DNA from: JALZAH01 sp051000755
GTDB taxonomy: Bacteria; Actinomycetota; Acidimicrobiia; Acidimicrobiales; Palsa-688
Length of the DNA: 36,267 nt
Reading direction: 5' to 3'
Assembly (NCBI GenBank): GCA_051000755.1
Contig: JBPCNZ010000078.1
Coordinates: forward strand, 1-36,267
This document shows positions 9,401 through 15,252 of this stretch, piece after piece. The notes below the pieces were generated by a model, which was not told where the DNA came from, did no database searches, and worked only from the letters and a program-made list of their open reading frames with translations. How positions within the stretch are numbered: position 1 is the first letter of the stretch; every line of letters begins with the position of its first letter. Made by a program: the position numbers and the translations under genes.

Positions 9401-10323
9401 TGGTCCTCGGCTCGCTCCAGGTCGCTGGTCTTGCTCTGCTCCTCGATCTGGGAGCGGACCTTGCGCTGCACGCTGCGGGCCCTCGAGCGGACGACCTCGG
9501 GCCGCTGCATCTCCGCCCTGATCGACACCGCCACCGCTTTCTCCTGATGCCCGAATGCGGCCGCCAGCCACGTGTCGCCGGGATCGTTCAGCCGGAACCT
9601 CTCGAAGTCGACCAGGGCGGCGAACTCGAGCACGTCGTGGCGGTCGATGAGCAGCCGGTGCTGGTCGGCCACCACCGTGACATCCGGTCCCTTGGCGTCG
9701 TTGTACCAGGACTCGATCCGCTCGTTGTCCGCCTGGGTGAGACGGCTGGCCCCCCATCGCCCGAAGATCGAGTCCATCAGGGCCTTGTCCTTCTGGTAGG
9801 GAACAAGGTTGGGAAGGTGATCCCCGAGCCAGCCGACAGCGATGGTGCGCAGGTTGGCCATGATCGCCCCGGCATCGGCCACCTCCGGCCACAGCTCCAC
9901 TCCCAGATACAGGCCCTTGTGGGGTACAAGCATCGAACCGAACGCCTCGCGGAGATAGGCGACATGGGCGGCCGAGGAAGCCGTCGGCAGGTCCGGTGCG
10001 TCCTGCCAGAGGACAGCGAGGAGGTGGACGGGGCGGGACTGGGCGAATTGGGCGACGTCGGCGAAGGGACTGGTTCGTGAGGTGTCGCCGATCTCCCCCA
10101 GGATCCGAGCCAGCGGCTCAGCTACCTCGTAGCGGCGGTTGTCATCCTCGAAGTGCAACGGGGACAGAACGAGGCGCCAGTACAGCCACACGTGTCCCTC
10201 GGCCTCGTAGACCCCGTCGCCGGTGCGCCACGAACCCGGGGTGGTCCACATCATGCCTGTCACCGGGTCGGTGGTCCCGGACCCGGACCGGTTCCGATGG
10301 ATGAGATCGCCCAGCATGCCCAT
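6460..10323 (-). CDS. VirB4-like ATPase fused in frame to a CpaE/ParA-like ATPase
   Basis: One uninterrupted frame of 1287 residues. The ribosome binding site (GAGGAG) overlaps the stop of the upstream gene. Residues 1-804 resemble actinobacterial VirB4-type conjugation ATPases (SCO6880-like). They contain a Walker A GEPGGGKT at 442-449, a Walker B LIVDEAW with D664 and E665, and the following ILATQRL segment. After M805 comes a receiver-like domain (about 820-930) without an obvious phospho-acceptor, then a Pro-rich linker. A deviant Walker A KGGSGKT follows at 1014-1020, with CpaE-style WVDGNLQQADGARYLG and DYVIVDTP motifs. VirB4 powers substrate transfer and subunit assembly. CpaE-like proteins usually position pili or secretion machines. 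The two are normally separate proteins. A separate start at codon 805 (7911) has no good ribosome binding site, so a true fusion is favoured. The gene converges on the repeat-protein gene with four bases between. Confidence 0.85.
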   Translation of the reverse strand: MGMLGDLIHRNRSGSGTTDPVTGMMWTTPGSWRTGDGVYEAEGHVWLYWRLVLSPLHFEDDNRRYEVAEPLARILGEIGDTSRTSPFADVAQFAQSRPVHLLAVLWQDAPDLPTASSAAHVAYLREAFGSMLVPHKGLYLGVELWPEVADAGAIMANLRTIAVGWLGDHLPNLVPYQKDKALMDSIFGRWGASRLTQADNERIESWYNDAKGPDVTVVADQHRLLIDRHDVLEFAALVDFERFRLNDPGDTWLAAAFGHQEKAVAVSIRAEMQRPEVVRSRARSVQRKVRSQIEEQSKTSDLERAEDHDLAGLAKQVEDHFAAGGEAILSKCSVILARRASTADQTYIDLLRNAYGIRVRPLAHGQFQALSETLPGSTARAARFEHDLLIPMVAHAGLSAWSDLGDDRGLLLGMVLPDLVPTLLDTEAASRRSKPPGFVVVGEPGGGKTFALQSIAYQSVLDGKRVIMINPKTDDDLSPTIDLLRSEGFDAELVSMSDLQSGSGAFDPWRYAKTPEAAAEMAAQHITNVLSLDQDRYVALKSGLVRGAHAGARCVVEALEAGVNDTEMIDLIKDMADGTPLFRLGIGNEAVSEPASAGRGLTLIQFDQPLDLPDPATARSDYLPSERAAIAALRLIFRASTETLLRPRTVPDGPDQRGGVLIVDEAWTFMASREGLAALHKIGREGRSQQVLPILATQRLADVTTAELLSYLSRVLVLQMKDPDEAAAALSLCGLEATPPRLAWLAQAGVVERTATNPGRPPVGLMSDIDGRHAGIVLGPTPERHRAAYSTSSTDRDIRRDDHPMTAPTSVLPRAADPPVTVLVVGLPGLAETLAVRPGLAVRSSGSGTPLRSALNEVVGCDNPFATVIVAAQGSDPRMEETALALIRGGYRLVVVNGVGGDGVLCHPEIPSLTAPFLPDDLAALIGQQAGSPSVVPFEVEWAVPRPGGESRHTAPPPPPTPGPQGPWGAGPAVREGDAASWCGSSPISSPGSDGRIRPPSPGRPRVLVFACPKGGSGKTSLSLTYASFLGASLRTAHRSVIWVDGNLQQADGARYLGADERSSRSIVDLVGQPELDERSVLEAVTPPARTGQPISALFGPTFKSDADPKVITADLYRQAVGILRRHYDYVIVDTPVAEHYDRFFREFALPEADQLVVVVPPLLPVVRGVREWLDLQSHPVAAGGSAFPPANVRLVLNMASERSGCPVEMVRDAWLTRWSWAGEIPYDPAWTAATNNGTLLAERRGLACHFAELVRLTTGDVIEVGGVRDRPSGGRLVRLLRDAFLR

Positions 10324-10332
10324 AGGAGCTCC

Positions 10333-11334
10333 TCAGGGTTGACCGGCCAGGTTGGCCGGTGATGACGGTGCGGGGGAGGCGGCGGGCAGGGCGTTGCCAT
10401 AGGCCACGAGGGTCGGCCCGCTGCCGGCCGGGCCCCACGCCTGCACGAAGGGCAAGGACTGCCCGAGGTGGCCGAGCAGCAGGTCGTACGAACAGGTGAC
10501 GCTCGCCGAAGGATTGTTCACCTCGTGCATGACGACCTGGACCTGGGCCAGGGCGACGCCGGACCTCACGGCCGACGCGCCGGCCGTCTCCTGGTCGAAG
10601 ACCCATCCCTGCAGGGACGGGTAGGTGTCGGACCGGGTGTCACCGGTGAGGCGGTACAGCGTGGCTCCGTCACCGTCGGCGTAGGCCTGGGCCCAGGACT
10701 GCACCTGCCGGGCGGCGCCCGGCCCCAGATCGGATTGGGCCGACCCACCCGACGTGCCGTAGGTGATGGCGGCGGCGGTGTCGGCCGGCGCCGTCGGGTC
10801 CGGCATGAGCGACGGGTCGGCCCCGATGACCGGGCCTGACGCCGAGTCGATGACCTCCACCGACAGGTGCCACAAGGCGTCGCCGGTGGCGACCACGAAG
10901 GTGTCGACCTCGTAGGGTCTCGGACCCACCCGACCCTCGTCCGCCGACCGCCAGGCCAGGGACCGGACCGATATCGGTGCCGCTGTCGGTGACGTCACCC
11001 CACCCGACGACGCTGTGGTGCTGTCCCGTCCCAGGGCCGGATCGAGGCCCTGGGCGTAGGGCAACGTCGTCGGTCTGGCTGCCAGGTAGTCCTGGGCGGC
11101 CAACTGGGCGAACGCCCGGTCATGACCCACGCCGGTGGTGACCGCCGGTCCCGCCCGACCCCCGGCGGCAACGGCCAGGGCGATCAGTCCAAGGACCGGT
11201 CCGGCGGCGACGCCGCCCAGCAGGAAGCGAGCCCGCCGCTGCGCCCTCCTCGCCGGAACGGTCGCCCTCGGCACGCCCGTGAAGATCACGCCGGTCACCT
11301 TGCCGAGAGCGTTCGGCAGGGCCGGCGAGGACAT
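10333..11334 (-). CDS. TcpC/VirB8-like bitopic conjugation protein
   Basis: The product has 333 residues: a basic cytoplasmic N-terminus, one transmembrane helix near 37-58, a Ser/Thr/Pro-rich linker, and an extracytoplasmic region that appears to hold two related domains. The first covers about 70-175 and the second about 220-310. The second includes SWAQAYADGDGATLYRLTG and ends with FVQAWGPAGSG. A single anchor plus tandem NTF2-like domains is the layout of TcpC of Gram-positive conjugation systems, the counterpart of VirB8. It would form a scaffold around the channel outside the membrane. The ATG at 11334 lies just behind an imperfect palindrome that contains the likely ribosome binding site (GGAGAAAG, somewhat far upstream). 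The downstream ATPase gene is nine bases away, so both form one operon. Confidence 0.65.
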   Translation of the reverse strand: MSSPALPNALGKVTGVIFTGVPRATVPARRAQRRARFLLGGVAAGPVLGLIALAVAAGGRAGPAVTTGVGHDRAFAQLAAQDYLAARPTTLPYAQGLDPALGRDSTTASSGGVTSPTAAPISVRSLAWRSADEGRVGPRPYEVDTFVVATGDALWHLSVEVIDSASGPVIGADPSLMPDPTAPADTAAAITYGTSGGSAQSDLGPGAARQVQSWAQAYADGDGATLYRLTGDTRSDTYPSLQGWVFDQETAGASAVRSGVALAQVQVVMHEVNNPSASVTCSYDLLLGHLGQSLPFVQAWGPAGSGPTLVAYGNALPAASPAPSSPANLAGQP

Positions 11335-11339
11335 TCCCC

Positions 11340-11361
11340 AAAACTTTCTCCGTAAGGTTTT
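11340..11361. promoter_or_regulatory. Imperfect palindrome between divergent genes
   Basis: This is an A/T-rich 8-6-8 inverted repeat with arms AAAACTTT and AAGGTTTT, so seven of eight positions pair. It is one of the few A/T-rich patches in the block and lies between the TcpC-like gene (minus) and the sigma-like gene (plus). On the minus strand the putative ribosome binding site GGAG lies in the loop, five to twenty bases before the ATG. It could be an operator or an mRNA hairpin. The position supports a regulatory role, but no binding protein can be named. Confidence 0.35.
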
Positions 11362-11407
11362 CGCCCCTCGTCCGTCTCCCTCTCACACCAACCAGGGAGG
11401 CAAGGCC

Positions 11408-12778
11408 GTGCACGTGGACCCCGAAGAGATCGAGCACCTGATCGCCATCAAGCGGATCGCAAAAGCCGCCCGGCGGGCCCTCGACGCACCGGGCGGCCTC
11501 CCCCAGCGGGGCGCCCCCGTCACCTTCCCCGTGGCCGTGTTCGCCCCCGGGCGGAGGGAGGGGGGCAACGCCCATTTCTGGAGCTACCGGGTGAGCCACG
11601 AGCCGGGCTCGGTCTTTCCCTCGGGGGCGACCACGGTGCGCTATCGAGGCACGATCAACGGTGTCGCCCTCACCGGGCACTTCCAGGTCGTGGTCGGCGA
11701 CCACGACCCGGCCACGGTCACCCCGGCGGGATTTCAGACCGACCGCACCTCGCCCGGATGGGCTGCGTCGCTCCCGGGCAACCGGTCGGCGCCCGCGGTG
11801 TCGCGGGACCGGTTGGTACGCAGCCTGCAGCGGGCCGCCCGTCGGGAGGACGACGCCACCGAGCAGTTGATGGCCACGGCCTACCCGTTCCTCGACCAGA
11901 TCGCCGACAGCTTCGGCCCCCAACTCCGCCATCGCCGCGCCTACCTGGACCGCGAGGACATCATCAACGAGGGATGGAGGCGGGCCTACCAGCTGATCGA
12001 CGCTTTCAGCGGCCCGGCCCGGCCCTCCGCCCCTTGGTCCACGGCCTTGTACCGCAACTGCCGCCGGGACATGAGCCGCGCCGTGCACGCCCTCGACGGC
12101 ATGAGCGAGGCGGTGGCGACCGTGCGTGCCGCCTGCGGCGCCCACCCCGAGATCACCGATCCTGTGGTCATGGCGCGCCTTCTCGCCGTTCAAGCCGAGG
12201 AACGGCGACTCGCCGTCCACCAGCCCGGCCTTCCCGCCGAACAACGCCGGCGCCGGGCCGAGGATCGGCCCCTTCGCGGCGCGTACAGCCTGCGCCAGAT
12301 CGAGTGGGCCATGGACGCTCCCCGGCTCGTCTCCTGGAACGACACCGCCAGTCGCCTCGACATCGGGAGCGGCGAGAGCACCGAGCACCATCACCTCCTC
12401 GAGATGCGACCCGGCGTCGACGATGTCGGGTTGGCCGCGGTCGAGGCGCCGGCTTCGGCGGCCGCCGCTTCGCTCGCCGAGGCGACCGGCTCCGATCTCG
12501 TCACCATGCTCGACGTGATGACCGACCTCGGCGTCGGCACCGGCGGCGATCCCGGCGCCGCCCACCTCCCGCAACTCCGCCGGCGAGTGCTGGCCCCGTT
12601 CATCCTGCCCGGGGAGCGGCCAGCATCGGAGGCCGTGCTGCGCCGAGCAGGACACCGGGCCCGGACCAAGCTGTTTGCCGACGGTGAGCTGCTCGGCGGT
12701 CCCCGGCTGGCCCAGGCCTGGCAGGCGGGGATCAGCGCCGAGGAGGCCCGGGCCGTGGATGCCCGCTGCGACGCCTGA
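11408..12778 (+). CDS. Sigma-70-like protein (regions 2 and 3 recognisable)
   Basis: The start is the GTG at 11408, eight bases after GGGAGG; the frame stays open further upstream, but that part overlaps the divergent promoter region. The product has 456 residues. Residues 1-130 are unfamiliar. Residues about 135-222 resemble sigma-70 region 2, with YLDREDIINEGWRRAYQLI followed by WSTALYRNCRRDMSRAVH, comparable to the core-binding and -10-recognition helices. Next, HPEITDPVVMARLL and SLRQIEWAMDAPRLVSWND resemble region 3 of FliA/WhiG-type factors. A clear region 4 helix-turn-helix is not seen, although the C-terminal 110 residues are helical. It may direct transcription of this secretion block or be a sigma-derived regulator. 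The gene is transcribed away from the TcpC-like gene, and its last 47 bases overlap the convergent PrgI-like gene. The assignment rests on pattern similarity only. Confidence 0.6.
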   Translation: MHVDPEEIEHLIAIKRIAKAARRALDAPGGLPQRGAPVTFPVAVFAPGRREGGNAHFWSYRVSHEPGSVFPSGATTVRYRGTINGVALTGHFQVVVGDHDPATVTPAGFQTDRTSPGWAASLPGNRSAPAVSRDRLVRSLQRAARREDDATEQLMATAYPFLDQIADSFGPQLRHRRAYLDREDIINEGWRRAYQLIDAFSGPARPSAPWSTALYRNCRRDMSRAVHALDGMSEAVATVRAACGAHPEITDPVVMARLLAVQAEERRLAVHQPGLPAEQRRRRAEDRPLRGAYSLRQIEWAMDAPRLVSWNDTASRLDIGSGESTEHHHLLEMRPGVDDVGLAAVEAPASAAAASLAEATGSDLVTMLDVMTDLGVGTGGDPGAAHLPQLRRRVLAPFILPGERPASEAVLRRAGHRARTKLFADGELLGGPRLAQAWQAGISAEEARAVDARCDA

Positions 12779-13337
12779 GGCCCCGCTCGTCCACCGGGCG
12801 GGCGGCCACGGCAACCATGCCGCCGGCGACGCGCACGGGGCCGGCGGCCACCTCGGCCAGGGGGCAGATCCCGATGTAGGCCCGGGCCCCGGCCTGGAGC
12901 CCACGGGTCACCGGGACGGCGTAGGCGACGACCGAACCGGCCCGGGCCACCTCGACGGGCGCTCTGGCTTCCGAGAAGCCCTCCGGCGGGTCGTCGCCGA
13001 CCGACCGGAGCACGATGCGGGTCCTGGTCCCGTTGAGCGCCACCCGGTTGCGCTGCGAGGTGGACGCCAGCAGCAGATAGCTGAGCACGTTCTCGCCGGG
13101 CTGGGGCTCGACGTTGGTCACCACGTGACCGAGGCCGGCGCCGACGAAGACCCCAACGGCGAGTGGGGTGATACCACCGACCACGGCGGCGACGACGGCG
13201 CCGATGAGCAACCCGAAGGTCCCGCCGATCACCCACGACACGAGAGACCGCAACCGGACGGTGCGGGGCAGGGTGATCCGCCCCAGCGACCCCACCCTCG
13301 TCGGCCCCGGCCGCAGCAGCTTGGTGGCGGCCAGCAT
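12732..13337 (-). CDS. PrgI-like small membrane protein of type IV secretion
   Basis: The first in-frame ATG after the upstream gene's stop (13337) gives 201 residues; there is no strong ribosome binding site, which fits translational coupling. A basic N-terminal 30 residues precede two adjacent hydrophobic segments at about 31-54 and 55-74 (WVIGGTFGLLIGAVVAAVVG and the next stretch). A soluble part with QRNRVALNGTRTRIVLRSV follows. PrgI-family proteins of Gram-positive conjugation loci have the same hairpin near the N-terminus and usually sit next to the VirB4 gene, often being shorter. The last 47 bases overlap the 3' end of the convergent sigma-like gene. The product would be a minor inner-membrane component of the transfer complex. 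The family call is moderate. Confidence 0.5.
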   Translation of the reverse strand: MLAATKLLRPGPTRVGSLGRITLPRTVRLRSLVSWVIGGTFGLLIGAVVAAVVGGITPLAVGVFVGAGLGHVVTNVEPQPGENVLSYLLLASTSQRNRVALNGTRTRIVLRSVGDDPPEGFSEARAPVEVARAGSVVAYAVPVTRGLQAGARAYIGICPLAEVAAGPVRVAGGMVAVAARPVDERGLRRRSGHPRPGPPRR

Positions 13338-13369
13338 CAGGTGGCCGTCGCGACCCGGGGTGGTCTCGC

Positions 13370-13729
13370 TCAAAGGGTGGACACCGTGGTGACGACCAGA
13401 TCGACGGTCTTGATGGCGAAATCGGTGGCGATGCCGAGCAGGCTCAGATCGGAGAGGAGGGCGGAGGCCAGCACGGCGCCGGTGAGATCCTTGAAGGCCG
13501 CTGCTCCCCGTCCCCGGGCCACGTTCTTGACCACCAGGAACAGGCCCAGGATGATGACGCCGACGGCCAGGAATCGGGCCACGCCCTGGATCCAGGGGCC
13601 GAGTCCCCCGGGTTGGGAGAAGAACTGGCTGAACGAGGTGGTGCCGCCACCGGATCCGGGGAAGCTGGCTGCCGATGTTCTGGCTGCCGAAGTTCTGGCT
13701 GCAGAGAGCAGGGCGGAGCTGAGGGGCAT
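13370..13729 (-). CDS. Small pilin-like (VirB2/TrbC-like) membrane protein
   Basis: The product has 119 residues and starts at an ATG six bases after AGAGGA. The first 22 residues contain a duplicated ARTSA motif encoded by a 15-bp tandem repeat. A Gly/Ser/Phe-rich stretch follows, then a hydrophobic helix near 50-67 (FLAVGVIILGLFLVV), a basic turn (NVARGRG) and a second hydrophobic region (about 80-119). Two hydrophobic helices joined by a short basic loop is the general form of VirB2/TrbC pilin subunits and of other small T4SS membrane proteins. It is the first gene of the minus-strand set, followed after 32 bases by the PrgI-like gene. A pilin role is an inference from topology and neighbours. 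Confidence 0.55.
   Translation of the reverse strand: MPLSSALLSAARTSAARTSAASFPGSGGGTTSFSQFFSQPGGLGPWIQGVARFLAVGVIILGLFLVVKNVARGRGAAAFKDLTGAVLASALLSDLSLLGIATDFAIKTVDLVVTTVSTL
13665..13709. repeat. Three tandem 15-bp units in the 5' end of the pilin-like gene
   Basis: Three consecutive 15-bp units, each beginning CTGGCTGC on the plus strand. The first two differ at one base and the third is diverged. They encode the repeated ARTSA segment near the N-terminus of the pilin-like protein. Because the unit is a multiple of three, copy changes would keep the frame. Confidence 0.7.
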
Positions 13730-13818
13730 GCGGCGTCCTCTCGGATGAGGGTGGAACGTGGGTCGCCTGCACCTTGCCGAGCCCGGTTCCCACGACGGGG
13801 ACCTGGCACAATGGGCGG

Positions 13819-14298
13819 GTGCGCGTGGCGATGGTCTGCCTGGGCAACATCTGCCGGTCGCCGATGGCCGAGTCGGTCGGACAGGCCATGGTCGATCAAG
13901 CGGGGCTGGGCGACCGGATCAGCGTCGAGTCGTTCGGGACGGCCGGCTATCACGTCGGCCAGCCCGCCGACCCGGGAGCGACGGAAGCGTTGCGCCGACG
14001 GGGGTGGCCGGCAGACGGCCATCGGGCTCGACGCATCCAACGCCGTGATGTGGCGGGCTGCGATCTGGTGCTGTGTGCCGACCGTGCCGTCCTGGCCGAG
14101 GTCGGGCGCCTGGCGGATGCGAGCCATGACCGGTCCCGGATCCTGCTCCTGCGGTCGTTCGACCCGACCGCGACTCCCGTCGACGAGGAGGTCCCCGATC
14201 CGTGGGGAGGCGATGACGCCGCGTTCGACCGGGCCTTGGATCTGATCGAAAGGGCGTGCCGGGGCCTTGTCGACGGACTGGCTGAGCCGCCTCACTGA
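13819..14298 (+). CDS. Low-molecular-weight protein-tyrosine-phosphatase family protein
   Basis: Starting at the GTG at 13819 gives 159 residues, the usual size of the family, and places the phosphate loop at the normal N-terminal distance. The loop C7-LGNIC-R13-S14 is intact, with C7 as nucleophile. The general-acid motif is present as D127-P-W-G. These enzymes hydrolyse phosphotyrosine or phosphoarginine; some act on sugar phosphates. The gene overlaps the next one, a fructosamine-kinase-family gene, by 32 bases. Bacterial fructosamine/ribulosamine kinase genes are known to sit beside LMW phosphatases, which suggests a joint role in handling reactive sugar phosphates or protein glycation products. 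A longer frame begins at an upstream ATG (13774), but its extra residues are not family-like. The cluster upstream is on the other strand, so a promoter probably lies within 13730-13818. Confidence 0.9.
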   Translation: MRVAMVCLGNICRSPMAESVGQAMVDQAGLGDRISVESFGTAGYHVGQPADPGATEALRRRGWPADGHRARRIQRRDVAGCDLVLCADRAVLAEVGRLADASHDRSRILLLRSFDPTATPVDEEVPDPWGGDDAAFDRALDLIERACRGLVDGLAEPPH

Positions 14299-15052
14299 CG
14301 CGCTGGGCCCGCCCCGCGCCGTGACGCCGGTTCGGGCCGGGATCTGGCGGGTGGAGATCGGCGGGCGCCGGGTCTGCGCCAAGGTGGGCGCGGGCGTCGT
14401 CGACGAGGCCGGCGGCTTGGCTGATCTGAGGGCGGTTGCCGGCGTGTCGGTGCCCGGGGTGGTCCTCCTCGACGCCGATCTGCTGGTCACCGACTGGATC
14501 ACCGAAGACCGGCGCATCCAGGCCCACAGCGAGCGGCTGGGCCGGGCTCTGGCCGCCCTCCATGGCGCCCCGTGGCCGGATTGGGGCGGCGGCTCGGGGT
14601 GGATCGGGGCCTGTCGGGTCGACAACGGGACGCGGCCCGACGGAGTGGCGTTCTATGGCGGCCGGCTGGTCGACCTGGCCGGTCGCTGCGGGCTGGTCGA
14701 ACCGGTGGAAAGGGTCGTCGGTGGCCTGGACCGCCTCCTTCCGCCCGGCGGCCCGGCCCTGCTCCACGGCGATCTTTGGTGGGGCAACGTCCTGTGGGGC
14801 GCGGACGGGGAGCCGTGGCTGATCGATCCCTCGGTCCACGGCGGCCATCCCGAGGAGGATCTGGCCATGCTGGCCCTCTTCGGCGCCCTCCCCGACCACC
14901 TGCTCGGCGCGTACGCCGAGATCGCCCATCTCGCGGACGGTTGGAGGGAACGGGTCGGTCTGTTCCAGCTCTACCCACTCCTCGTTCACGCCGTGCTCTT
15001 CGGTGGGGGCTACCGGTCCCAGGCGGAGGCGACCGCCCGCCGCTACCTCTGA
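14267..15052 (+). CDS. Fructosamine/ribulosamine 3-kinase family protein
   Basis: The product has 261 residues and begins at a TTG inside the end of the phosphatase gene, giving an overlap of 32 bases. Kinase-fold landmarks are visible: a probable ATP-binding lysine K39 (VCAKVG), the acidic helix residue E47, the catalytic segment H167-G-D169 with N174, and the metal-binding D187 in WLIDPSVHGGHPEEDLA, which is characteristic of the fructosamine kinase family. These enzymes phosphorylate ketosamines on glycated proteins so that the adduct falls off, which repairs glycation damage. Bacterial members generally prefer ribulosamines or erythrulosamines, so the phosphatase neighbour may control the matching sugar phosphates. 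The length is slightly short of the usual 280-300, mostly at the N-terminus. The protein should be cytoplasmic. Confidence 0.88.
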   Translation: MSTDWLSRLTDALGPPRAVTPVRAGIWRVEIGGRRVCAKVGAGVVDEAGGLADLRAVAGVSVPGVVLLDADLLVTDWITEDRRIQAHSERLGRALAALHGAPWPDWGGGSGWIGACRVDNGTRPDGVAFYGGRLVDLAGRCGLVEPVERVVGGLDRLLPPGGPALLHGDLWWGNVLWGADGEPWLIDPSVHGGHPEEDLAMLALFGALPDHLLGAYAEIAHLADGWRERVGLFQLYPLLVHAVLFGGGYRSQAEATARRYL

Positions 15053-15084
15053 GCCGACGGTCCCGTAGCCGTTACGCTCCGCAG

Positions 15085-15252
15085 GTGCGCCGACCGGCTG
15101 ACGCGGTGATGTCCGTGCTGGCGCGCCTGCTGATCCGGGTGTTCTTCCGGGATCTCGAGGTGGCCGACGGCGCGTCTCTGCCTCCGGGCGGGCCGACCCT
15201 ACCCTCCTGGTGGCCAACCATCAGAACGGCCTGGTGGACGCTTTGGTGCTGA
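15085..15252 (+). pseudogene. N-terminal fragment of a frameshifted PlsC-like acyltransferase
   Basis: From GTG 15085 or ATG 15109 this frame reads MSVLARLLIRVFFRDLEVAD, an amphipathic start typical of phospholipid acyltransferases. It runs in phase until a duplicated ACCCT at 15196-15205, then into unrelated sequence (SWWPTIRTAWWTLWC) and a stop at 15250. Removing one copy of the 5-bp unit joins it perfectly to the downstream frame, giving GGPTLLVANHQNGLVDAL. It is therefore the displaced N-terminus of the gene that continues at 15210. Whether the break is real or an assembly error cannot be decided from the sequence. Confidence 0.75.
15196..15205. repeat. Tandem ACCCT duplication causing a frameshift
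   Basis: Two adjacent copies of ACCCT. One copy would keep the acyltransferase reading frame intact across the catalytic HX5D motif; two copies shift it. The unit size (5 bp) means each copy change alters the frame. Confidence 0.85.

Noticed and set aside
7465..10080. Long plus-strand open frame of 871 codons opposite the VirB4-CpaE gene
   Set aside because: It is a shadow of the minus-strand gene produced by high GC. Its translation is Arg/Gly/Gln/Asp-rich without domains, while the minus frame has two complete ATPases.
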